A DNA stretch of 64,000 nt, taken from positions 1,160,457 through 1,224,456 of the forward strand of contig NZ_JACXLC010000001.1 in NCBI RefSeq assembly GCF_014705715.1, in the 5' to 3' direction. Shown piece after piece: positions 34,986 to 42,412 of this stretch. The first letter of the stretch is position 1. Every line of letters begins with the position of its first letter. Made by a program: the position numbers and the translations under genes. Below the pieces are notes generated by a model, which did not search any database, had not been told where the DNA came from, and saw nothing but the letters and a program-made list of their open reading frames with translations. Source of the stretch: Erythrobacter rubeus (GTDB lineage: Bacteria > Pseudomonadota > Alphaproteobacteria > Sphingomonadales > Sphingomonadaceae).

Positions 34986-36530
34986 TCAGTATGCGCGCGC
35001 GACAAGGATCCTTTCGACCGCCGGTTCGCCGGTGAAGATGCAGGCACCGTCCGCCGCGTCGCTTCCGCGCGGCACGTTGCGGATGGTGAGCTTTTCAGCC
35101 TTCAATCGCTCAACCACCTTCTCAAGCGCCTCGCTGGTGGGTTTGGACCACTGCACCTCGACCCAGCCCGGATACTTGCCGTTCGACTTGTAGAATTGCA
35201 CGACCTCATCCCACTCGGTCACGCCGCGTGTGATGTTCGCATCGCGGCGTTCGCTCGCTTCGCTGAACAGGCTACCCTGAATGTCTTCGAGCAGCGCGCC
35301 GATCCCCGATACGAATTCATCGCGAAGGACGAACTCAGTCGCGAGTTTGCCGGTCTCGGCATTCCACAGCGTGTCGCGGCGGATCGCTGCAACCTTGCCG
35401 TTTTCCATATCGCGCGGACCGACTTCGAGGATGACCGGCGCGCCTCTGCGCACCCAGTCCCACCGTTTCGCAGACGCCTTGCCCGGTGTCTTGTCGAGCA
35501 GCACGCGGACAGGCTCGCCAAGCGCGCTGTGCGCCACCAGACCAGCGCGCAATTCCTCGCAATAGGCGAGCAAAGCCTCGTCTTCCGGCTTGTCGCGCAG
35601 GATCGGAAGGATGATGACCTGATGCGGTGCAACGCGCGGCGGCACGCGCAGGCCATCATCGTCGCCGTGGGTCATCACGAGACCGCCGACAAGCCGCGTG
35701 GATGTGCCCCAGCTGGTGGTGTGGCAATATTGCTGTGTGCCCTCGCGGTCCTGATACTGGATGCTCGCGGCCTTCGCGAAATTTGTGCCGAGATAGTGCG
35801 AGGTGCCCGCCTGAAGCGCCTTGCCATCCTGCATCATCGCCTCGATCGACCAGGTTTCATCGGCGCCGGGGAAGCGCTCGTTTTCCGGCTTCTCGCCGGC
35901 GATGACCGGCAGCGCGAGATCCTCTTCCACGCAGGCCCGGTACATTTCGAGCGCGCGGTGCGTTTCTTCGAGCGCATCCTCCCGCGTCGCATGTGCGGTG
36001 TGCCCTTCCTGCCAAAGGAACTCACTCGTGCGCAGGAACATGCGTGTGCGCATTTCCCACCGCACGACATTGCCCCACTGGTTGAGCAATAGCGGCAGAT
36101 CGCGCCAGGATTGCACCCAGCGGCTCATCGCATCGCCAATGATCGTTTCGGAGGTCGGCCGCACGACCAGCGGTTCCTCCAGCTTTGCCTCGGGATCGGG
36201 GATCAGACCTCCCTTTCCATCGGCGATCAGGCGGTGATGGGTGACAACGGCCATTTCCTTGGCGAAGCCTTCGACATGCGCCGCCTCACGTTCGAAATTG
36301 GCGAGCGGGATGAAGATCGGGAAATAGGTGTTCTGGACGCCGGCCTGCTTGATCCGATCATCCATCAGGCGCTGCACGCGCTCCCAGATGCCGTATCCCC
36401 ATGGCTTGATAACCATGCAGCCGCGCACACCGGATTCTTCGGCGAGATCGGCGGCGCTGATGACTTCCTGATACCATTTGGCGAAATCGTCTTCGCGCTT
36501 CACGGTAAGGGCGTGACGGATGTTGGACAC
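34986..36530 (-). CDS. proS: Prolyl-tRNA synthetase, archaeal/eukaryote-like type
   Basis: A 514-residue class II synthetase. Motif 2 is visible as NQWGNVVRWEMRTRMFLRTSEFLWQEGHTAH with the R-TSEFLWQEGHT signature, and VRPTSETII is typical of ProRS. The length, the absence of the bacterial editing insertion and a protein ending in tyrosine (VARAY) indicate the archaeal/eukaryote-like class rather than the short bacterial form common in alphaproteobacteria. The start is GTG at 36530. Confidence 0.94.
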   Translation of the reverse strand: MSNIRHALTVKREDDFAKWYQEVISAADLAEESGVRGCMVIKPWGYGIWERVQRLMDDRIKQAGVQNTYFPIFIPLANFEREAAHVEGFAKEMAVVTHHRLIADGKGGLIPDPEAKLEEPLVVRPTSETIIGDAMSRWVQSWRDLPLLLNQWGNVVRWEMRTRMFLRTSEFLWQEGHTAHATREDALEETHRALEMYRACVEEDLALPVIAGEKPENERFPGADETWSIEAMMQDGKALQAGTSHYLGTNFAKAASIQYQDREGTQQYCHTTSWGTSTRLVGGLVMTHGDDDGLRVPPRVAPHQVIILPILRDKPEDEALLAYCEELRAGLVAHSALGEPVRVLLDKTPGKASAKRWDWVRRGAPVILEVGPRDMENGKVAAIRRDTLWNAETGKLATEFVLRDEFVSGIGALLEDIQGSLFSEASERRDANITRGVTEWDEVVQFYKSNGKYPGWVEVQWSKPTSEALEKVVERLKAEKLTIRNVPRGSDAADGACIFTGEPAVERILVARAY

Positions 36531-36592
36531 GGGCGGTGATATTCCTGCTGTAATGGATTGGCGCTTGAGCGCTGTTGTACGCGGGCTAACCG

Positions 36593-37180
36593 CTATTTGC
36601 TGAGTTCGTCGAGCTTCTTTTGCATCGCCGCCATCTGCTCGCGCATGGCCGAGATCTCGTCCTGCGTCGAAGCGGACTGGGCCGCCGCCTGGCTCTCGGC
36701 GGAGCGTTTCGCCGCTGCGGCTTTCTTCTGACCCGGAATGAAGGTCTCCGCGGCCGCGCGGACCATCGCCATATTGGTTTCATGGATCGCTGCGAGCGGT
36801 CCTGCGGACATGCCCTTTTCGAAAGCCTCGCGGATTTTCGACTGGTTCTCGCGGAAGTTGGTCATGCTCGCTTCGAGATAGGACGGCATCAGCGACTGCA
36901 TCGAATTGCCGTACATGCCGATAAGCTGGCGCAGAAAACTCACCGGGAGCATCTGCTCTCCGCTCGCCTCTTCATCCATGATGATCTGCGTGAGGATCTG
37001 ATGCGTGATGTCATCCCCGCTCTTCGCATCGACCACCTGAAAATCGACGTTCTCTCGCACCATCTTGGCGAGGTCATCGAGCGTGATGTAGCTCGATGAG
37101 CTCGTGTTGTAGAGCCGCCGGTTGGCGTATTTCTTGATGGTAATGCTTTCGCCCGCAGCGGCGCTTGATTTCTTGGCCAT
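36593..37180 (-). CDS. phaR: Polyhydroxyalkanoate synthesis regulator PhaR
   Basis: A 195-residue repressor. The N-terminal ITIKKYANRRLYNTSSSSYITLDDL is the conserved PHB-accumulation regulatory DNA-binding domain. A second helical domain (LPVSFLRQLIGMYGNSMQ) and an Ala/Gln-rich coiled-coil tail follow. PhaR senses PHB and controls phasin and other PHB genes, none of which is in this window. It is 62 bases upstream of proS on the same strand. Confidence 0.95.
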   Translation of the reverse strand: MAKKSSAAAGESITIKKYANRRLYNTSSSSYITLDDLAKMVRENVDFQVVDAKSGDDITHQILTQIIMDEEASGEQMLPVSFLRQLIGMYGNSMQSLMPSYLEASMTNFRENQSKIREAFEKGMSAGPLAAIHETNMAMVRAAAETFIPGQKKAAAAKRSAESQAAAQSASTQDEISAMREQMAAMQKKLDELSK

Positions 37181-37249
37181 AACGATCCCAGTTCAACTTT
37201 GCTTCAAGTCGCTTAGCACCTGCACAATGTGCAGTGCAATATCGGCGTG

Positions 37250-38299
37250 TCAGCCGCGCAGGCGCTGTCCCAATACGGTAAGCAATTCGTATTGAGAAAC
37301 AGCGCTTTGCTGCGCAGCATTTTTCAGATCGAACGGCACATCCAGCCAGTCGCCTTCGCCCAGATCGGGCGCTGCTGCGAGATCGACCACGATCATGTCC
37401 ATCGATACTTTTCCAAGCAGCGGCAGATGCCGGTCCCCATGCCGCAATGCGAAGCCCTTTCCGCGCGCGCGCAGGAAACCGTCCGCATAACCGAGCGAAA
37501 TGGTTCCGACCCGCATTGGCCCGGTCGCGGTGAACTCACCATTATAGCCGACGCTGTCGCCCGCGCCGATTTCACGTACCTGGATGATCGCCGCTTCGAT
37601 GAAGGCGACCTGATGGATCGCGTCGGCGAGCTCAGGCCGGGGTACGCCCCCATAAAGTGCAAGGCCCGGGCGCGTGACATCGACAGCGAAATCCTCGCCC
37701 AGCGCAATGCCTGCACTGTTGGACAGACTGAGACGGCGATGCGCAATCTTCCCTATCGCACCGCGGAAGGCGTGCAGCTGCCGCGCGTTCATGTCGCCGT
37801 TCTCGTCTGCCGAGGCGAGGTGCGACATCAGCAGGTCGATATCGAGCGCTTGCAGTGCTTCGCTGTCCAGCTCACCCGTCGACACGCCAAGGCGATTGAT
37901 GCCGGTATCGATCATGAGGTGGCAGACGCCTCCCCCGCCCGCTATCCATCGCTCCGCCTGAGGAACCGAGTTGATGACCGGGCGCACACCGGTTGCGATC
38001 GCGTAATCGACCTCGGCGCTGGTCAACGGCCCGTGCAAGACCGCAATCTGATCTGCGGCGACATGTTTGAGGACAGCTTCGACCTCGCTCCAGTGCGCGA
38101 CGAAGAAGTGCTTGCATCCGGCATCGCGCAAGACGGGCACGCAAATGTCGACGCCCAGCCCATAGCAATCGGCCTTGACCGCTGCACCGGCTTGCGCCCT
38201 GCCTGACATCGCATCGAGAGCGCGCCAGTTGTGAGCCAGCGCTTCGGTATCGATCCGCAGCCGGTGCGTCGGCTCCGGCGCGTCAGCTTGCGACGTCAT
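37250..38299 (-). CDS. alr: Alanine racemase
   Basis: A 349-residue fold-type III PLP enzyme making D-alanine for peptidoglycan. The PLP lysine is K42 (AAVKADCYGLG), and the opposing catalytic tyrosine lies in DSVGYNGEFTA. Further motifs are HLMIDTGINRLG, RPGLALYGG and LGKVSMDMIVVDL. Its first 17 bases overlap the end of the MFS gene, so the two are coupled. In relatives alr is often near radA; here an MFS gene, a NifU-like gene and cvpA lie between. Confidence 0.94.
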   Translation of the reverse strand: MTSQADAPEPTHRLRIDTEALAHNWRALDAMSGRAQAGAAVKADCYGLGVDICVPVLRDAGCKHFFVAHWSEVEAVLKHVAADQIAVLHGPLTSAEVDYAIATGVRPVINSVPQAERWIAGGGGVCHLMIDTGINRLGVSTGELDSEALQALDIDLLMSHLASADENGDMNARQLHAFRGAIGKIAHRRLSLSNSAGIALGEDFAVDVTRPGLALYGGVPRPELADAIHQVAFIEAAIIQVREIGAGDSVGYNGEFTATGPMRVGTISLGYADGFLRARGKGFALRHGDRHLPLLGKVSMDMIVVDLAAAPDLGEGDWLDVPFDLKNAAQQSAVSQYELLTVLGQRLRG

Positions 38300-39923
38300 C
38301 GGCGAAATCTCGCGGCGGACCGTCAGGCAGGCCCCACCACGCCACGAGGACGCCGAATGCGACCACGCCCCAAGTGTACCAGAGCCCCGAATAGATATCC
38401 CCCGTACTCGCCACGATCACACCTGCGATCAAGGGCAGGAACCCGCCAAGATAACCAGCGCCGATGTGGTAGGGGATCGACATGGATGAATACCGGATGC
38501 GCGGCGGGAACATCTCTGAAAGCAACGCTGCGACAGATCCGTATGTCAGCGCCGACAGCATGCCCAGCATTAGCAAGATCGCGATGATGCCGATGATGTT
38601 GGCGGTATCGGGCTGCTGCTTTGAGAAGTCATAGCCGTATTCGCCAAGCGCACCCTGAATGCCCTCCGTGCGCGCGGCACCGCTGTCAAACCACGCAGGG
38701 TCAATCGCGATCGCTTCGCCGCCCGCGTTCAGGCTGAGCGTATCGCTTTCGGTCAGGGTGTACGAGACGCCCGATGCGGTGAGCGTTTCAAGCACCTTAC
38801 CGCAATCGGTCTGTTCCCGGTCGAACAGGTCGGCAAACGGATCGGTGACGCATTCGGGACCGCTGATCGTGATCGGGGTCTCTTCAGCCGCTTGGGCGAG
38901 ACCGGGATTCGCAAGACTGCCCAGCCCCCAGAACGCCGGAAACAGCAGAACTAGCGTAGCAAGCGCGCCGATGATGATTGGCTTTTTCCGCCCAACCCGA
39001 TCCGACCACTTCCCGATCACGAGGTAGAAACTCATGGCAATAAGGCCGGAGATCAGCAGGATCAGTTCCACTGTCAGATCGGCGACATGCATCGGTCCGC
39101 GCAGGAAGCTCATCCCGGAAAAGAACGCCGTGTACCAGATCGTCGTGAGGATCCCCGTCACGCCGAAAAGGGCGACGAAGATGCGCTTCGGGTTGCCCGG
39201 ATAGGTGAAGCTTTCGACGAAGGGGTTGCCCGAGGTCTCGCCCGCTTCCTTCATGGCCTGAAACACGGGGCTCTCCGACAGCATCAGCCGCATCCACAGC
39301 GAAATCACAAGCAGCAGGATGGAAAGCAGGAACGGTACACGCCAGCCCCAGCTGACGAAATCATCCTCCGGAATAAGGAAGCGGCAGGCCAGAACTACGA
39401 TGATCGACAACACGAAACCGCCCGCGACGCTCGCTTGGATGAAGCTGGTGTAAAATCCGCGCTTCTCAGGCGGAGCGTGTTCGGCCACATAGATCGCCGC
39501 TCCGCCATATTCGCCGCCAAGCGCGAGGCCTTGAAGAACCCTGAGCAAGATCACGATTATGGGCGCGGCTATGCCGATCGTTTCCACCGTCGGTATGAAC
39601 CCAACCCCTGCAGTCGCGATCCCCATCAGCGTTACCGTCACGAGGAATGTGTATTTGCGCCCCAGCCTGTCGCCGAGGAAGCCGAACAGGATCGCCCCGA
39701 TCGGACGGAAAGCGAAACCTACCGCGAAGGTAGACCACACGAGCAGCAGGCCGAGAGTGTCGTTATCGACGTCGTAAAACGCGTCTTTCAGGATGTAAGC
39801 CAGCGTGCCGTAGATGAAGAAATCGTACCACTCGAATATGGTACCGGCACTCGATGCGCCGATGACGAGCCTGATTTCCTTTTCCGTCGGTTCACGATCC
39901 GCGAGCGCTTGCGCCTCTGCCAT
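38283..39923 (-). CDS. MFS transporter of the MHS (metabolite:H+ symporter) family
   Basis: A 546-residue inner-membrane protein with about 12 helices. Family marks are FEWYDFFIYGTLA at the start, GDRLGRKYTFLVT in the first cytoplasmic loop, ALGGEYGGAAIYVAEH, and GKWSDRVGRKKPII in the second half. About 100 mostly polar residues (roughly 345-450) interrupt the helices and contain two cysteines (ECVTDPF and QTDCGK) that could form a periplasmic disulfide. The substrate is unknown, and dicarboxylates, proline or betaine are family possibilities. The start is the ATG at 39923. Confidence 0.88.
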   Translation of the reverse strand: MAEAQALADREPTEKEIRLVIGASSAGTIFEWYDFFIYGTLAYILKDAFYDVDNDTLGLLLVWSTFAVGFAFRPIGAILFGFLGDRLGRKYTFLVTVTLMGIATAGVGFIPTVETIGIAAPIIVILLRVLQGLALGGEYGGAAIYVAEHAPPEKRGFYTSFIQASVAGGFVLSIIVVLACRFLIPEDDFVSWGWRVPFLLSILLLVISLWMRLMLSESPVFQAMKEAGETSGNPFVESFTYPGNPKRIFVALFGVTGILTTIWYTAFFSGMSFLRGPMHVADLTVELILLISGLIAMSFYLVIGKWSDRVGRKKPIIIGALATLVLLFPAFWGLGSLANPGLAQAAEETPITISGPECVTDPFADLFDREQTDCGKVLETLTASGVSYTLTESDTLSLNAGGEAIAIDPAWFDSGAARTEGIQGALGEYGYDFSKQQPDTANIIGIIAILLMLGMLSALTYGSVAALLSEMFPPRIRYSSMSIPYHIGAGYLGGFLPLIAGVIVASTGDIYSGLWYTWGVVAFGVLVAWWGLPDGPPRDFADDVAS

Positions 39924-39976
39924 AATCCCCAAAAACCCCTAACGCCCGTGTCTCCGGGCTGAACATGCAACCTGTC

Positions 39977-40417
39977 CTAGCCGCTGGGATCATCACTGGA
40001 AAGCGCCGCCAGTGCGGCCTTCCACGGCAGCAGCAATGCACCGTGCCTGCCGGTGTGGGGTTTCGCGGGCACAAGCGCCTCGAAACCGGGCCAGTCCGGC
40101 GTAGCCCCCGCATCCTCTAGCCAAGCTTCGATGTCGCTCAGCATGTTTCGCAAGTCTCGCTCGCTCCGGCCGCGGATATCTCCTGCCATGATCGCCGCGG
40201 AGCTTTGCCCGACAGCGCAGGCTGAAACCTGCATGCCGATCCGGGAAACGCGCTGGTCGTCATCGGTATCAAGCCCGGCAATGATGGTCGAACCGCATGT
40301 GCGCGAGCGCGCCTCGGCGCGACGCGAAAATGCGCTGTCGAGCGGGTAGTTCGCCAGCGAAGCAGACAGTGCCAGCAATTGCGGTGAATAGAGCTTGGTA
40401 CCGGCGGGATCGGCCAT
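39977..40417 (-). CDS. NifU/IscU-like Fe-S scaffold-family protein
   Basis: A 146-residue protein with the NifU-N fold signature. Two scaffold cysteines are visible, C41 (RSRTCGST) and C67 (SACAVGQSSA). The third, normally in a (K/R)xxC-xLPW context, is absent: the equivalent reads RHGALLLPW. Whether it still assembles clusters is uncertain. It is five bases downstream of cvpA and probably belongs to the radA-cvpA operon. Confidence 0.82.
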   Translation of the reverse strand: MADPAGTKLYSPQLLALSASLANYPLDSAFSRRAEARSRTCGSTIIAGLDTDDDQRVSRIGMQVSACAVGQSSAAIMAGDIRGRSERDLRNMLSDIEAWLEDAGATPDWPGFEALVPAKPHTGRHGALLLPWKAALAALSSDDPSG

Positions 40418-40422
40418 CGCCT

Positions 40423-40962
40423 CTATTCTTCCGTAACGACCGCTTCCGCCGCATCGGCCTCGCTCTGAACACGGGCGCGCCGCTCCGCGATCATCTGCAC
40501 AAGTTCGCGCGAGAATGTGTCGACCGCAGGATAGGTCCGCGCCGACGTGATCCAGGTCGGGCGTCCCTTATATCCCCACACGGTATCGAACCCGATGGCA
40601 ACGATGGAAAAGGCAAAGACGACGATGATCACGCCCTTGACGGTGCCAAACCCGAAGCCAAGCACCCGGTCGATCGGCCCAAGAATGGAATTTCGCGATG
40701 CTTCGCCGACATTACCCGCGATAACGCGCATGGCGGCATAGGGAATCAGCAGGAGGAGAGCGAAGGCGAGGATCGGCGTAACGGCCGCTCCGTTGTAAAA
40801 AGTGCCCAGCCCCTCTGTCAGCGGTCCATGCAGGTAATGGATGGAGAACGCGGCCAGTATCCAGGCCGCGAGCGAAAGCACTTCCTGCACGAGGCCCCGG
40901 ATAAATCCGCCGATTGCAGCGAAGCCGACCAGCAACAGCACGATGATGTCGAACAATCCCAT
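40423..40962 (-). CDS. cvpA: CvpA-family membrane protein
   Basis: A 179-residue protein with four hydrophobic segments and the CvpA N-terminal pattern GLFDIIVLLLVGFAAIGGFIRGLVQEV. A hydrophilic, acidic C-terminal tail follows. CvpA proteins are linked to colicin V export and envelope stress in enterics, with an unknown molecular function. It starts 11 bases after radA. Confidence 0.92.
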   Translation of the reverse strand: MGLFDIIVLLLVGFAAIGGFIRGLVQEVLSLAAWILAAFSIHYLHGPLTEGLGTFYNGAAVTPILAFALLLLIPYAAMRVIAGNVGEASRNSILGPIDRVLGFGFGTVKGVIIVVFAFSIVAIGFDTVWGYKGRPTWITSARTYPAVDTFSRELVQMIAERRARVQSEADAAEAVVTEE

Positions 40963-40973
40963 GGCCGCTTCGA

Positions 40974-42341
40974 TTATGCGCTGCCCATCACCTGGTCAAC
41001 GAGGTTCGAAAGTTGTCCCAAACCAAGATACTTCATGGTGGAAGATCCGTTCTTCATGTCGGACGGTCCATAACCCTTCAAAAAGCCGAGCTTCTCCGCC
41101 TCTTTCAGCCGCAAATCCGAATGCGCAACCGGTCGGATTTCACCCGCGAGCGACACCTCGCCGAACCAGGCAGCCTTGTCGGGAAGCGGTTTGTCCGCCA
41201 GCGCCGACACAAGCGCGGCGGCCACCGCGAGATCGGCCGCCGGGTCGGCGAGGCGATATCCGCCCGCGATATTGAGATACACTTCGGCAGAGCTGAAATT
41301 CAGTCCGCACCGGGATTCAAGCACGGCAAGCAGCATGGCAAGCCGCCCGTTGTCCCAGCCCACCACGGCGCGGCGCGGCGTCGCACCCGATTGCAAGCGG
41401 ACAATGAGCGCCTGAATCTCCACCAGCACAGGCCGCGTGCCTTCTAAAGCCGGAAACACCGCGCTGCCTGCCAACGCTCGATCCCGCCCGGACAGGAACA
41501 GCATGGACGGGTTGGCAACCTCTTCCAGCCCCTCGGTCGCCATCGAGAAGACGCCAATTTCATCGACCGCACCGAAACGGTTCTTGAGCGCCCTCAGGAT
41601 GCGGTATTGGTGGCTGCGCTCTCCCTCAAAGCTCATCACGACGTCGACCATGTGTTCAAGCACGCGCGGGCCGGCGATATTCCCGTCCTTCGTGACATGG
41701 CCGACGAGGAACAGAGCCGTCCCGTTTTCCTTGGCATAACGGATCAATTCGAGCGCGCAGCCTCGGACCTGGCTGACGGTGCCCGGAGCCCCTTCGATCG
41801 TGTCGGAATGCATCGTCTGGATGGAATCGATCACCAGCAAGGCAGGAGCCGGACCATTGCCCAGGGTCGTCAAGATATCGCGAACCGATGTTTCCGAGGC
41901 GAGGCGGATCGGCGCGTCGGCAACCCCCAGCCTCGATGCGCGCAAGCGAACCTGGCCTGCGGCTTCCTCCCCGCTCACATACACGACATCATTACCGCCG
42001 CGTGCAATGGTCGCCGCGGTTTGCAGCAGCAGCGTCGATTTTCCTATCCCCGGATCACCGCCCATGAGCACCGCCGAACCTGGCACCAGACCTCCGCCCA
42101 GCGCGCGGTCGAATTCGGCCAACCCCGTCGATTTGCGCACCGGTAGCTCGGTCGGCTTGTTGAGCGGCACAAACTCGATACCGCGCCCACCGCGCGACAG
42201 ATCGTGCTTTTGCGAGAAGACCGTCGCAGGTGCGTCTTCGACCAGTGTATTCCATTCCGCGCAATCGGGGCACTGCCCCTGCCAACGCGGAGAAACACTG
42301 CCGCAGGACTGACACACAAACCGTTTCTTGCTCTTTGCCAT
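40974..42341 (-). CDS. radA: DNA repair protein RadA
   Basis: A 455-residue RecA-like helicase promoting branch migration in recombination. It has a zinc finger (CQSCGSVSPRWQGQCPDC), Walker A GGDPGIGKSTLLLQ, the RadA-specific KNRFG motif (LKNRFGAVDEIGVF), and a C-terminal Lon-like domain (GGYRLADPAADLAVAAAL). A LexA-type operator lies 17 bases upstream of its ATG, suggesting SOS control. It heads radA-cvpA-nifU-like. Confidence 0.96.
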   Translation of the reverse strand: MAKSKKRFVCQSCGSVSPRWQGQCPDCAEWNTLVEDAPATVFSQKHDLSRGGRGIEFVPLNKPTELPVRKSTGLAEFDRALGGGLVPGSAVLMGGDPGIGKSTLLLQTAATIARGGNDVVYVSGEEAAGQVRLRASRLGVADAPIRLASETSVRDILTTLGNGPAPALLVIDSIQTMHSDTIEGAPGTVSQVRGCALELIRYAKENGTALFLVGHVTKDGNIAGPRVLEHMVDVVMSFEGERSHQYRILRALKNRFGAVDEIGVFSMATEGLEEVANPSMLFLSGRDRALAGSAVFPALEGTRPVLVEIQALIVRLQSGATPRRAVVGWDNGRLAMLLAVLESRCGLNFSSAEVYLNIAGGYRLADPAADLAVAAALVSALADKPLPDKAAWFGEVSLAGEIRPVAHSDLRLKEAEKLGFLKGYGPSDMKNGSSTMKYLGLGQLSNLVDQVMGSA

Positions 42342-42357
42342 GGCCCGCCAATATCTG

Positions 42358-42372
42358 GAACATTTGCAGAAC
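42358..42372 (-). promoter_or_regulatory. LexA-type (SOS) operator between radA and the patatin gene
   Basis: The minus strand reads GTTCTGCAAATGTTC, matching GTTC-N7-GTTC. It is centred in the 71-base divergent gap, 17 bases from the radA ATG and 41 bases from the patatin ATG, where a repressor would block both. Its resemblance to the site at 37-51 (same GTTCT and AATGTTC ends) strengthens the call. Confidence 0.65.
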
Positions 42373-42412
42373 GCAATTGCAAAGCCAACCTTTCCCCGGC
42401 AGAGCGTGAATC

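Noticed and set aside
34884..36092. 402-codon antisense frame over proS
   Set aside because: Shadow of proS with no motif or ribosome binding site.
39931..39959. Possible terminator between the NifU-like gene and the MFS gene
   Set aside because: The stem is only five base pairs and the T-run is eight bases away from it, so it is too weak to call.
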